Positions 34,711-43,554 of a DNA stretch of 64,000 nt are shown piece after piece. The DNA is from an uncultured Sphingomonadaceae bacterium (GTDB taxonomy: Bacteria; Pseudomonadota; Alphaproteobacteria; Sphingomonadales; Sphingomonadaceae), in assembly GCA_947499975.1 (NCBI GenBank), contig CANMQE010000001.1, positions 310,001 to 374,000 on the forward strand. Reading direction: 5' to 3'. The position numbers and the translations under genes were made by a program. The notes under the pieces were generated by a model, which was given only the letters and a program-made list of their open reading frames with translations, was not told where the DNA came from and ran no database searches. Numbering within the stretch: the first letter of the stretch is position 1; each line of letters opens with the position of its first letter.

Positions 34711-35583
34711 CTAGCTTCCGGCGATCGCCGCCGCGATTGCCGGTAAAAAGGGCGCAACCACTGTCATGTGATTTGCAGCGGCTGATATTAATCGCTCGTA
34801 CCCTGCAAGCATTTTCCGTTTGTCTTGCGCTCCTGAAATTTCATTCGCTGCGAGTAGAATAGCCGCCCGAGCTTCGGTGTCTGAAACATTCGCAGAAACA
34901 CTCTCTACGAGTTCCGCTATACACTGAAAATTTTGACCGCTAACCGTGCTCTGGCTTATCGCTGATCCATCTCCTGAGGCGCTACCAGTGTTAAAGCTGC
35001 CGGTGAATGTTCCAATCGAGATATGGGCATCACTAGCCCGAGCCTTTTCGTTCGTCGAAAAAGACATTCCCTCGCCTGTTATTTCACGTCTAGCCAGTTC
35101 AAGCGACCAATCGAGAACCAGTGTTCTTACCCGTTCAACTATGCCGTGAATGTGGCCGCGAGACACTTTATTTCGCATTGCAACGATTGAAGTACCAAAG
35201 CTTTGATTCAAAATGCCAACGAGTTGATTGTCCAACGGCAAGTCGAACGTTCGTCCATCTGTTTTAAGCATATCCTCATAGTTAGAGACCGGCTCTCTAA
35301 ATTCGATAGCTGCTATTTTGTCGTTCCAATCAGAATTTTCCATCGCGAATGGAAACCATCTCGCATAAACATCTTGGCACATAGTTGTGCCATAGCCTTG
35401 TCTGTATTCTGGTAAGTCTTCGCTCAGACAGGTGTACCCATTTAGCTCTTGCTCCACCCAAGATAAGGCGTCGTCGAGCCCTAGCTTAGCGGCACAAACC
35501 TTAACCTTTCGAAGCAGCGTACTTACGGGAACCGTGTGATCAAGCGCATCAGTTTGAAGTTGTTCAACAAGACCGGCCACCAT
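34711..35583 (-). CDS. AbiTii-domain protein, candidate phage defence (abortive infection)
   Basis: This 290-residue protein begins like the AbiTii domain: GLVEQLQTDALDHTVPVSTL, then WVEQELNGY at 42-50 and LPEYR. A central helical part ends near residue 170. A Gly/Ser/Thr-rich run (about 188-216, with SIGTFTGSFNTGSASGDGSA) follows. A last hydrophobic helix (TVVAPFLPAIAAAIA, about 274-288) ends the protein. The domain is named after a lactococcal abortive-infection protein; mechanism is not established. The gene is clearly lower in GC than its neighbours (two 60-base lines I counted gave 47% and 40%). It sits between acylphosphatase and ettA without any other foreign gene. Confidence 0.8.
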   Translation of the reverse strand: MVAGLVEQLQTDALDHTVPVSTLLRKVKVCAAKLGLDDALSWVEQELNGYTCLSEDLPEYRQGYGTTMCQDVYARWFPFAMENSDWNDKIAAIEFREPVSNYEDMLKTDGRTFDLPLDNQLVGILNQSFGTSIVAMRNKVSRGHIHGIVERVRTLVLDWSLELARREITGEGMSFSTNEKARASDAHISIGTFTGSFNTGSASGDGSAISQSTVSGQNFQCIAELVESVSANVSDTEARAAILLAANEISGAQDKRKMLAGYERLISAAANHMTVVAPFLPAIAAAIAGS

Positions 35584-35628
35584 CGATTCCCTATTAGCTT
35601 TTGTGTCTTCACCGACCGGTTTACGAGA

Positions 35629-37308
35629 TTACCGCGTCAATTTCTTGTAAGCCACCCGCGTAGGCCGATCTGCCGCATCGCCAAGGCGACGGCGCTTGTC
35701 TTCCTCGTAAGCTTCGAAGTTTCCTTCAAACCATTCCACGTGGCTGTCGCCTTCGAAGGCGAGGATGTGGGTGGCGAGGCGATCGAGGAAGAAGCGGTCA
35801 TGCGAGATCACCACGGCGCAGCCGGCGAAGTTCTCGATGGCTTCTTCCAGCGCGCCCAGCGTTTCCACGTCGAGGTCGTTGGTCGGTTCGTCCAGCAGCA
35901 GCACGTTGCCGCCCTGCTTCAGCATCTTGGCCATGTGCACGCGGTTACGCTCACCGCCTGACAGCTTGCCGACGTTCTTCTGCTGGTCCTGCCCCTTGAA
36001 GTTGAACGCGCCGACATAGGCGCGGGTGGACGTCTCGTGCTTGTTGACGGTCATGTAATCCAGACCGTCGGAGATTTCCTCCCACACGTTGTTCTTGGGG
36101 TTCAGGTCGTCGCGGCTCTGGTCGACATAGCCGAGATGGACCGTTTCGCCGATCTCGATGGTGCCGCTGTCGGGCTGTTCCTGGCCGGTGATCAGCTTGA
36201 ACAGCGTGGACTTGCCCGCACCGTTCGGGCCGATCACGCCCACGATGCCGCCAGGCGGCAGCATGAAGGACAGGTCTTCGAACAACAGCTTGTCGCCATA
36301 GGCCTTGGTGATGTTCTTCGCCTCGATCACCTTGCCGCCGAGCCGTTCGGGCACCTGGATGACGATCTGCGCCTTGCCCGGCTTGCGGCTGGACATGTCG
36401 TCCTGCAGCTGGTCGAACTTGCGGATACGGGCCTTCGATTTGGTCTGGCGCGCGGCAGGCGTCTGGCGAATCCACTCAAGCTCGCGCTGCAGGGCCTTCT
36501 GCTTGCCCGATTCCTCGCGGCTCTCCTGCTCCAGGCGCTTGGCCTTCTTCTCCAGATAGGTGGAGTAGTTGCCTTCGTAGGGATAGTAGGTTCCGCGGTC
36601 GAGTTCGAGGATCCAGCCCACCACGTTATCGAGGAAGTAGCGATCGTGGGTGATCATCAGAACGGCGCCGGCATATTCCTTGAGGTGGTTTTCCAGCCAC
36701 TGCACGGATTCTGCATCGAGGTGGTTGGTCGGCTCGTCCAGCAGCAGGATGTCGGGCTTCTGGATCAGCAGGCGGGTGAGGGCGACGCGGCGCTTCTCGC
36801 CGCCGGAAAGATTGGCCACCTCGGCATCGGAAGGCGGGCAGCGCAGGGCTTCCATCGCGATTTCCAGCTGGTTGTCCAACGTCCAGCCGTCGACGGTGTC
36901 GATCTCTTCCTGCAGGACGCCCATCTCTTCCATAAGGGCGTCGAAATCGGTGTCGTCCTTGGGATCGCCCATCTCGGCGGAGATGGCATTGAAACGGTCA
37001 ACCTTGTCCGCCGTCTCGCGCGCGCCGTCCTTGACGTTTTCGAGCACGCTCTTGCTCTCGTCCAGTTCCGGTTCCTGCGGCAGATAGCCGACGGTGACGT
37101 TCTCGCCCGGCCAGGCCTCGCCGGTAATCTCGGTATCGATACCGGCCATGATCTTCATCAGCGTGGACTTGCCCGCGCCGTTCGGCCCGACGATGCCGAT
37201 CTTCGCCCCGCGATAGAACTGCAGGTTGATGTCGGAGAGTACCGGCTTCTGCGCGCCGGGGAATGTCTTGGTCATGTTCTTCATGACATATGCGTATTGG
37301 GCAGCCAT
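35629..37308 (-). CDS. ettA: Energy-dependent translational throttle protein EttA (ABC-F)
   Basis: This 559-residue ABC-F protein has two ATP-binding cassettes with Walker [10 protein letters not shown] twice, signature [12 protein letters not shown] and [12 protein letters not shown], and Walker [12 protein letters not shown] and [11 protein letters not shown]. The linker between the cassettes binds ribosomal P- and E-site tRNA. EttA restrains the first elongation step when ATP is low. ATG 37308 ([19 protein letters not shown]) is the standard N-terminus; the frame continues 80 codons upstream without family similarity. Confidence 0.95.
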   Translation of the reverse strand: MAAQYAYVMKNMTKTFPGAQKPVLSDINLQFYRGAKIGIVGPNGAGKSTLMKIMAGIDTEITGEAWPGENVTVGYLPQEPELDESKSVLENVKDGARETADKVDRFNAISAEMGDPKDDTDFDALMEEMGVLQEEIDTVDGWTLDNQLEIAMEALRCPPSDAEVANLSGGEKRRVALTRLLIQKPDILLLDEPTNHLDAESVQWLENHLKEYAGAVLMITHDRYFLDNVVGWILELDRGTYYPYEGNYSTYLEKKAKRLEQESREESGKQKALQRELEWIRQTPAARQTKSKARIRKFDQLQDDMSSRKPGKAQIVIQVPERLGGKVIEAKNITKAYGDKLLFEDLSFMLPPGGIVGVIGPNGAGKSTLFKLITGQEQPDSGTIEIGETVHLGYVDQSRDDLNPKNNVWEEISDGLDYMTVNKHETSTRAYVGAFNFKGQDQQKNVGKLSGGERNRVHMAKMLKQGGNVLLLDEPTNDLDVETLGALEEAIENFAGCAVVISHDRFFLDRLATHILAFEGDSHVEWFEGNFEAYEEDKRRRLGDAADRPTRVAYKKLTR

Positions 37309-37435
37309 CGAGCGTCCTTGGGTCAAGCGTATAGGTGGTTGGATTTGCCGAAGCGTTTGCACGCGCAGATAGTGCCTCGGGCGGTGCGGGGCAAGCCGCA
37401 TCGGAACAGCCGTGCGCCTGGGCGGTTTGAATGTC

Positions 37436-38431
37436 ATGAAACACCGTTCACTGCTTGCTGCACTTCTCGCCCTCCCGCTCTCCCTCTCAGCCGCTCCGGC
37501 CCTGGGCCAAAGCGGATCGGGGAACGGGTCAGCGAACGGGCCGGGCCTTTCCGTCACTTTGCCTCAGGGCACCACGCAGTCTCAGCTGGGCAAGCGGGAC
37601 ACGCAGATGCTGGCGGTGCAGATCATGCTGGACCGGTCCAACCATTCGCCCGGCGTGATCGACGGATACGATGGCGGCAACACGCAGCGCGCGGTGGCCG
37701 CGTTCAGGCGCAACAATGGCCTTTCCGAAAGTGGCGGGATCGACAGCGAATTCCTGCAGGCCCTGCTGGATAGCCAGTCCGGCGAGATGTTCCGTACCTA
37801 TACCTTGACCGAGGAAGACGTGAGCGGCCCGTTCTATGACGTTCCATCCGATTTCGCCGCGCAGGCCGACCTGGAACGCGTGGGATACAAGAACCCGCAG
37901 GAGATGCTGGCAGAGCGTTACCACATGGATCAGAACCTGTTCTCCGCGCTCAATCCCGATGCCGATCTGGGCAAGGCCGGAACCGAGATCATAATTGTCG
38001 CTAGGGGCGATGAGACGCTTTCGGGCAATGTCGCCCGTATCGAAGTACGCAAGGACGCGGGCGAAGTCGCGGCGCTGGATGCGGACGGGAACGAGCTCGC
38101 CACCTATCCCGCCACCATCGGCAGCGGCGAATTTCCCAGCCCGAGCGGCCGGATGACGGTGAACGCCGTCGCGCCGGAGGCAAACTACACCTTCGACCCT
38201 GACGATCAGCGCTGGGGACCGGACAAGACCTTCGTCATCGCACCCGGCCCGAATAACCCCATCGGCGGAACGTGGATCGATCTGGGCAAGGATGGCTACG
38301 GGATCCACGGTTCGCCCGATCCCCAGCTTATCGGCAAGACGACCAGCCACGGTTGCGTGCGGCTGACCAACTGGGATGCCAACGAACTGGCCAAGGCCGT
38401 GTCGCAGGGCGTGGATGTGGAGTTTATGTGA
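37436..38431 (+). CDS. L,D-transpeptidase with peptidoglycan-binding domain
   Basis: This 331-residue exported enzyme has a signal peptide (about 1-24), a PG-binding-1-like domain (VQIMLDRSNHSPGVIDGYDG, about 60-112), a LysM-like middle, and a C-terminal YkuD domain. The active site HG(x)nSHGCVRL contains His291, His305 and Cys307. It forms 3-3 peptide crosslinks or attaches proteins to the cell wall. ATG 37436 was chosen for the signal peptide; GTG 37412 in frame is unlikely. It is divergent from ettA. Confidence 0.92.
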   Translation: MKHRSLLAALLALPLSLSAAPALGQSGSGNGSANGPGLSVTLPQGTTQSQLGKRDTQMLAVQIMLDRSNHSPGVIDGYDGGNTQRAVAAFRRNNGLSESGGIDSEFLQALLDSQSGEMFRTYTLTEEDVSGPFYDVPSDFAAQADLERVGYKNPQEMLAERYHMDQNLFSALNPDADLGKAGTEIIIVARGDETLSGNVARIEVRKDAGEVAALDADGNELATYPATIGSGEFPSPSGRMTVNAVAPEANYTFDPDDQRWGPDKTFVIAPGPNNPIGGTWIDLGKDGYGIHGSPDPQLIGKTTSHGCVRLTNWDANELAKAVSQGVDVEFM

Positions 38432-38485
38432 AGGCAGACGTTTGGCCGTCTTTTGCGACGGATGTGAATTTGGAATGGGCCTGAC

Positions 38486-39421
38486 ATGGATGTAGCGATT
38501 ATCGGTGCGGGCATGGCAGGTCTTTCCTGCGGCCAGCGTCTCTCGGCCGTGGGCAACAATGTCAGCCTGTTCGACAAGGGGCGCGGGCCGGGCGGTCGCA
38601 TGTCATCCCGCCGGGCGCAGGTGGATGGCGACACCCTGCATTTCGATCATGGCGCACAATATTTCACCGCGAGGGACGAACGCTTCCTGCGCCAGGTGGA
38701 GGAATGGGAAAGCGACGGCATCGTGGCCCCCTGGCCAGAGGCCAAGGAAGGCGCGTGGGTCGGCACGCCGGCCATGAATGCACCGATCAAGGCGATGGCC
38801 GAAGCCGCCGATGTGCAGTTCGGCAAGCGTATCGAGGGCATTCGAGCGGTTGGAACCGGATGGCGGCTGCAAGGCGAAGGTGCACCTGCGCAGCTGTTCG
38901 ACGCGGTGATCAGCGCGGTTCCGGCGGAGCAGGTCTCTGCGTTGCTGGCCCCGCATGCGCCTGCGATCACGAAACTTGCCGTAGCAACCGTCTCCCAGCC
39001 TTGCTGGACGCTTATGATGGCGTTCGAGACCCGGCCCGACCTGCCGGACACCATTCGCGATGCAGGCGCAATCGGTTGGGCGGCACGCAATTCCTCCAAG
39101 CCGGATCGCGCCGATGCCGAATGCTGGGTGGTGCACGGCTCGCCCGAATGGTCCCGCGAACATCTGGAAGAGGACAAGGGCGCGGTGCAGGCGAAATTGC
39201 TGGGCCATCTTCGCGATTGTGCTGGCGGCACGCTTCCCGCCATTCGCCACGCCAGCACGCATCGCTGGCGCTATGCCATGTGCGGCGATGCAGGTAAGGG
39301 CGCGATGTGGGATGCCGAATCCGGCATCGGCGCGTGTGGAGACTGGCTGCATGGACCGCGCGTGGAAAATGCTTACCTTTCCGGCTGGGAACTGGCGCAA
39401 AAGGTGATGGACGGTGGCTGA
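38486..39421 (+). CDS. FAD-dependent oxidoreductase (renalase-like)
   Basis: This 311-residue protein starts with the nucleotide-binding motif VAIIGAGMAGL and the FAD motif DKGRGPGGRMSSRR. Later it has DHGAQYFTAR and a C-terminal GDWLHGPRVENAYLSG that closes the FAD site. This pattern fits the renalase/amine-oxidase-like NAD(P)-FAD group. The substrate is unknown. It overlaps the next gene by 8 bases, opening a three-gene unit. Confidence 0.85.
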   Translation: MDVAIIGAGMAGLSCGQRLSAVGNNVSLFDKGRGPGGRMSSRRAQVDGDTLHFDHGAQYFTARDERFLRQVEEWESDGIVAPWPEAKEGAWVGTPAMNAPIKAMAEAADVQFGKRIEGIRAVGTGWRLQGEGAPAQLFDAVISAVPAEQVSALLAPHAPAITKLAVATVSQPCWTLMMAFETRPDLPDTIRDAGAIGWAARNSSKPDRADAECWVVHGSPEWSREHLEEDKGAVQAKLLGHLRDCAGGTLPAIRHASTHRWRYAMCGDAGKGAMWDAESGIGACGDWLHGPRVENAYLSGWELAQKVMDGG

Positions 39422-39776
39422 TCTTACCGTCTGGTATGATGGCGCATGCCCGCTGTGCCGCCGCGAAATTGCGGCCATGCGCAAGCTGGACAGGCGCGGC
39501 GCGATCAGTTTCGTGGATGTGAGCGAAGGCGCGCCGGAAAGCTGCCCGCTTTCGAAGAAGGACCTGCTGGAACGCTTTCACGCGCGGGAAAATGGCCGCA
39601 TCGTGCACGGCGCGGCGGCGTTTGCGGCCATGTGGCGTGCAATCCCGATCCTGCGTCCGTTTGGCCAGATTGCCCGCATACCGCCTGTGCTCTGGCTGCT
39701 GGAACGGCTATACCGCCGTTTCCTCGTCATCCGTCCGCGCCTGCAGCGCTGGGCCCTGCGAAAGGAGGCTGCATGA
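39414..39776 (+). CDS. DCC-family thiol-disulfide oxidoreductase-like protein (DUF393)
   Basis: This 120-residue protein has the family signature near its start: YDGACPLCRREI, with the Cys-x-x-Cys pair at 12 and 15. VHGAAAFAAMWRAIP follows, as in DUF393 members. The start is GTG 39414, inside the last codons of the FAD enzyme gene; no ATG is available in that position. The next start overlaps by 4 bases. A redox role is inferred from CxxC; no partner is known. Confidence 0.85.
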   Translation: MADLTVWYDGACPLCRREIAAMRKLDRRGAISFVDVSEGAPESCPLSKKDLLERFHARENGRIVHGAAAFAAMWRAIPILRPFGQIARIPPVLWLLERLYRRFLVIRPRLQRWALRKEAA

Positions 39777-40270
39777 TCCATCCCGAACCCGATCCGGTAA
39801 AGCCCGGACAGGAAAGCGTGTGGGATTATCCCCGCCCCGCCATCGCCGAGAAAACCGGCGCGCACATCGTGATTGAGCACGGCGGGCAGATCATCGCCGA
39901 TACGCGCAACGCCGTGCGCGTGCTGGAAACCAGCCATCCGCCCAACTACTACATCCCGCCAAAGGATATTGCCGAGGGCGTGCTGCGCCGTGCGGGTGGA
40001 ACGTCCTTTTGCGAATGGAAGGGCGGGGCGCGCTATTGGGACGTGGTGGTTGAGGACGACGTGCTGGAAAAGGTCGGCTGGTCTTACCCCAGCCCGACGC
40101 CAGGCTTTGCGATGCTGGCCGATTACCTGGCGTTTTACGCCGCGCCTTTCGATCGCTGCCTGGTGGATGGCGAGGAAGTGATTCCGCAACCCGGCGAGTT
40201 TTACGGCGGCTGGATCACCAGCAAGGTGGCCGGCCCGTTCAAGGGCGTTGCGGGTAGCCGCTTCTGGTAG
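39773..40270 (+). CDS. DUF427 domain protein
   Basis: This 165-residue protein has the DUF427 fold pattern: YPRPAIAEKTGAHIVIEHGG, then SHPPNYYIPPKDI, FCEWKGGARYWDV and a C-terminal GGWITSKVAGPFKG. Function is not established. The ATG overlaps the stop of the DCC gene (ATGA), after an AAAGGAGG ribosome site. The FAD enzyme, DCC protein and DUF427 are therefore made from a single message. Confidence 0.85.
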   Translation: MIHPEPDPVKPGQESVWDYPRPAIAEKTGAHIVIEHGGQIIADTRNAVRVLETSHPPNYYIPPKDIAEGVLRRAGGTSFCEWKGGARYWDVVVEDDVLEKVGWSYPSPTPGFAMLADYLAFYAAPFDRCLVDGEEVIPQPGEFYGGWITSKVAGPFKGVAGSRFW

Positions 40271-40309
40271 GACTTGGCAGGGCGCGCGCGCGCCGCTAGC
40301 TGTTTTTCC

Positions 40310-41692
40310 ATGCACAAACATCTTCTTGCGGCTGTTGCCGCCACCGCACTCGTTATTCCCTCCATCGCCAGCGCCGAACATCACGAGGGCCCCGTTGCCG
40401 AAATGGCCGACCGGGCGCTCGACAGTGACACGGCCGCCTGGGATTTCCTCGAAGGGATCACGACCGAAGTCGGCCCGCGGCAGCCGGGAACCGAGGCGGA
40501 GGCGCGCGGCCGCGCCTGGGCGATGGACTGGCTGCGCGAACGCGGCTTCTCCAACGTGGTGGACGAGCCGTTCGAAATGCGCACGTGGGTTCGCGGCGAG
40601 GAAGAGGCGCGCATCACCGCGCCCTTCGCCCAGCCGATGCACATCACGGCGTTGGGCAACACCGCCTCCACCGGGCCTGACGGGATCGAGGCCGAGGTCG
40701 TATATTTCCCCAGCTATGCCGATCTGGTGGCGGCACCTGATGGGAGCCTGCAGGGCAAGATCGCCTTCATCAGCCACGACATGCGCCCGACGCAGGATGG
40801 CTCGGGCTACGGCTTTGCCGGTCCGGCCCGCTGGACGGGACCGGGCATTGCCGCGCGCAAGGGCGCGGTTGCCACGGTCATCCGCTCCATCGGCACGGAG
40901 AACCACCGCACGCCGCACACCGGCGGCACCAGTTTCCCCGATGGGGTGGAGCCGACACCTGCGGGCGCACTCTCCAACCCCGATGCCGACAATCTGGAAC
41001 GCATGTTCGCACGCGCCAATGGCCGACCGATCATGATGCACCTTACCCTCACACCGCAATGGCTGGGTGACACGATCAGCGGCAATGTCGTGGCCGAGAA
41101 GATCGGAAGCGATCCCTCGCTGCCGCCGGTGCTGGTGGCATGCCATCTCGATAGCTGGGATCTGGGCACCGGCGCGATCGACGATGCGGCAGGCTGCGGC
41201 ATCGTGGCCGCCGCCGCGCTGAACGTGGCGGATGCTGGTCAGCCGCTCCGAACGATCCGCGTGCTGATGGCAGGCGCAGAGGAAACCGGCCTGTGGGGCA
41301 GCGAAGCCTACAGCGCCGCGCATATCGACGAGAAGATCGGCGTCGGGCTGGAAAGCGATTTCGGTGCCGACCGGATCTGGCGCTTCGAAAGCAATTTCCG
41401 CGAGGCGAACCCCGATCTGCACGCCCGCCTTGCAAGGTCCGTGGCGCGCTTCGGCGTGGCCGATTCCGCGAATGTCGCCAGCGGCGGCGCGGACATCAAT
41501 ATCTCGCGCGATCAGGGCGGGGCGATCATCGATCTGCAGCAGGATGGCACACGCTATTTCGAACTGCACCACACGCCCGACGATACGCTGGACAAGGTTG
41601 ATCCCGTGCAATTGCGGCAGAACGTGGCGGTGTGGACGCAGGTCGTCGGCATCCTCGCCAACGAGGCAGCGGATATCCAGACGGGCGAGTAA
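40310..41692 (+). CDS. M28 family metallopeptidase, exported
   Basis: This 460-residue protein has a signal peptide (MHKHLLAAVAATALVIPSI, about 1-22). The two-zinc site is recognisable: His279 (ACHLDSWD), Asp291 (AIDDAAG), Glu324-Glu325 (AGAEETGL), Asp350 and His420 or His421 (LHHTPDD). A PA-type insert (FISHDMR) lies before it. M28 enzymes are aminopeptidases or carboxypeptidases acting in the periplasm here. ATG 40310 was used for the signal peptide; the frame opens 12 codons earlier. Confidence 0.92.
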   Translation: MHKHLLAAVAATALVIPSIASAEHHEGPVAEMADRALDSDTAAWDFLEGITTEVGPRQPGTEAEARGRAWAMDWLRERGFSNVVDEPFEMRTWVRGEEEARITAPFAQPMHITALGNTASTGPDGIEAEVVYFPSYADLVAAPDGSLQGKIAFISHDMRPTQDGSGYGFAGPARWTGPGIAARKGAVATVIRSIGTENHRTPHTGGTSFPDGVEPTPAGALSNPDADNLERMFARANGRPIMMHLTLTPQWLGDTISGNVVAEKIGSDPSLPPVLVACHLDSWDLGTGAIDDAAGCGIVAAAALNVADAGQPLRTIRVLMAGAEETGLWGSEAYSAAHIDEKIGVGLESDFGADRIWRFESNFREANPDLHARLARSVARFGVADSANVASGGADINISRDQGGAIIDLQQDGTRYFELHHTPDDTLDKVDPVQLRQNVAVWTQVVGILANEAADIQTGE

Positions 41693-41704
41693 ACACCTCT
41701 CCGC

Positions 41705-41732
41705 TTGCCCGCGCGCGAAGCAAAAGCTAGTG
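41705..41732 (+). promoter_or_regulatory. Candidate promoter of tRNA-Ile2
   Basis: TTGCCC (41705-41710) and CTAGTG (41727-41732) are 16 bases apart, about 25 bases before the mature tRNA 5' end. The same TTGC-N16-CTA form precedes the tRNA-Pro at 42459. Confidence 0.35.
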
Positions 41733-41757
41733 GCGCGTTGCACGCAAGGTCTGGTTC

Positions 41758-41833
41758 GGGCCTGTAGCTCAGTGGTTAGAGCTGGCCGCTCATAACGGCT
41801 AGGTCGCGGGTTCGAATCCTGCCGGGCCCACCA
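41758..41833 (+). tRNA. tRNA-Ile2 (CAU anticodon, lysidine-modified)
   Basis: The 76-base cloverleaf has a GGGCCTG/CGGGCCC acceptor stem, D-arm GCTC/GAGC, anticodon loop CTCATAA (CAT) and T-arm GCGGGTTCGAATCCTGC; CCA is encoded. A CAU anticodon could mean Met, but the acceptor pairs C4-G69 and C5-G68, which TilS needs for lysidine, are present. The loop and variable region also resemble E. coli ileX. The minor isoleucine tRNA reading AUA is the better call. Confidence 0.85.
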
Positions 41834-41856
41834 ATCCTTGCGTGCGTCATTCCACG

Positions 41857-42264
41857 TCAGCTTTCGATAGTGCGTTGGTCAATCGTGCGCCGGGCCGCCA
41901 GATCGGGGCAATCGGCGCGCACCAACCCGTCATCGTCCCAGCGGCGGATGTAGAAGGCCTGTTCCGCGGCAAGCTGGGAGCAGGCGATATTCGCGCCATC
42001 GGCATACACCACCCCCAGCGTTCGGCCGTATCTGTCCGTGCCCAGCCGCACGATGCGCAGCGCCTTGCCCTCTACCGCCTCCTCCATCGCGCGGGTCGAT
42101 GCGCCGCCATCACCGGGCACGCATCGCCGCCCTTTTCTGCATTTGCGCGTTTCGGGGGCGTCGATACCGGTGATACGGATACGCTCGTCACCGCAGCGGA
42201 TGGTGTCTCCATCGGTAACGGTGCATGATGCGACAAGGGCGAGTGCGGTTGTGATAGCAAGCAT
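41857..42264 (-). CDS. Thermonuclease family (SNase-like) protein
   Basis: The protein is 135 residues from ATG 42264. The N-terminus is a lipoprotein- or signal-like stretch (LAITTALALVASC). The SNase fold shows DGDTIRCGDERIRITGID, APETR and TDRYGRTLG, including the arginine and glutamate expected at the active site. It likely cuts nucleic acids in the periplasm with calcium. The frame is open further upstream but runs into the tRNA-Pro region, so this shorter start is favoured. The 194-base gap before it contains the tRNA-Pro promoter and no other gene. Confidence 0.8.
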   Translation of the reverse strand: MLAITTALALVASCTVTDGDTIRCGDERIRITGIDAPETRKCRKGRRCVPGDGGASTRAMEEAVEGKALRIVRLGTDRYGRTLGVVYADGANIACSQLAAEQAFYIRRWDDDGLVRADCPDLAARRTIDQRTIES

Positions 42265-42418
42265 GCCGGCGGCGTAGATCGCGGCGCGCCAGCTTTCGCG
42301 CCGGTCTGCCACCGATCTGGAGCTAGAACGCCAGGGAAAAATACGTAGCCGCAGCCTATGTGCGCACCGGCTCCCTTCGGACAATGCCGCTTTTCTTGCC
42401 GGTTTACTCGATTGGCGC

Positions 42419-42446
42419 TTGCACCATTTTCGTGCAAAACCTAAGG
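42419..42446 (+). promoter_or_regulatory. Candidate promoter of tRNA-Pro(UGG)
   Basis: TTGCAC (42419-42424) and CTAAGG (42441-42446) are 16 bases apart, 12 bases before the tRNA. It matches the arrangement before tRNA-Ile2. Confidence 0.35.
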
Positions 42447-42458
42447 GCGGTCCCGGTC

Positions 42459-42538
<80 letters not shown>

Positions 42539-42585
42539 TACCGCATTATCACCGGCTGAAGGTACAGCTCTGGCCCGTACGGGCT

Positions 42586-43509
42586 TCAGGCGAGGCCGAT
42601 CTCGCGTAGTCTCTGCATCAGGTAATCGTGCGCCAGGATCGGCGGCTGGGGCGCGGCATCGGCATCCACGCATTGCGGCAGCGGTTCGATCAGGAAGTCG
42701 GGCCGGAAATGCAGGAAGAACGGCATGGAATAGCGTGATCGCCGCGCGGCTTCTCCCTGCGGATTGACGACGCGGTGGGTGGTGGAGCGCAGCCGTCCGG
42801 CAGTAAGCCTGTCCAGCATATCGCCCACGTTCACAGCCAGCGCGCCGGGCGGCGGGGATATATCCATCCACTCGCCCTGCCGGTTCAGCAATTGCAGCCC
42901 GGCTTCTTCTGCCCCCAGCAATAGCGTGATCGTATTGATATCGCCATGCGCCGCCGCGCGGATCGCGCCTTCCTCCGCATCGGATGGCAGGGGCGGGTAA
43001 TGCAGCAGGCGCATCACCGAATTGCCATCCTTCACGGTTCGATCGAACCAGTCGGAACGCAGGCCAAGATGCAACGCGATGGCGCTGAGGACGCGCTGGC
43101 CCGTCTCCTCGAACGCATGGAAAAGCTCTTCGAACGTGTTGCGAAAACCGGCGATCTCGTTAGGCCAGATATTGGGCGGCATGATGTCGGAGAATGCGTG
43201 GCCTTCGGGCAAGTTTCGCCCGACGTGCCAGAACTCCTTCAGGTCATGATGCGCCGCGTCCTTCGCGATCTCGGTGCCGAACGGCGTATACCCCCGCGCG
43301 CCGCCGCCGCCTTCGATATGATAGGCGCGCTTGGCATCGTCCGGCAGGTCGAAGAACTGCCGCGCCAGCAGTTCCGCGCGGTCTATCAGGTCCTGTGAAA
43401 TCGCGTGATCGCGCACGATGGCAAAGCCGAACTCTGCAAAGCTGGCACCGATGTCGTCGGCAATATCCTCTGTCGGACGGGCGAGCGAAATGGAGGCGAT
43501 GGATTCCAT
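42586..43509 (-). CDS. Isopenicillin N synthase-like 2-oxoglutarate/Fe(II) oxygenase
   Basis: This 307-residue protein has the IPNS/flavone-synthase layout. An N-terminal DIOX_N-type domain (SFAEFGFAIVRDHAI) is followed by the iron triad His188-x-Asp190 (AHGDINT) and His245 (STTHRVV). The co-substrate motif R259-x-S261 (RYSMPFF) completes it. Substrate is unknown; bacterial members act on diverse small molecules. The ATG at 43509 gives the usual N-terminus. Confidence 0.9.
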   Translation of the reverse strand: MESIASISLARPTEDIADDIGASFAEFGFAIVRDHAISQDLIDRAELLARQFFDLPDDAKRAYHIEGGGGARGYTPFGTEIAKDAAHHDLKEFWHVGRNLPEGHAFSDIMPPNIWPNEIAGFRNTFEELFHAFEETGQRVLSAIALHLGLRSDWFDRTVKDGNSVMRLLHYPPLPSDAEEGAIRAAAHGDINTITLLLGAEEAGLQLLNRQGEWMDISPPPGALAVNVGDMLDRLTAGRLRSTTHRVVNPQGEAARRSRYSMPFFLHFRPDFLIEPLPQCVDADAAPQPPILAHDYLMQRLREIGLA

Positions 43510-43554
43510 GCAGCGATCATAGCCCCGAATTGGCTGCACCGCGAGAGCCCGGTG

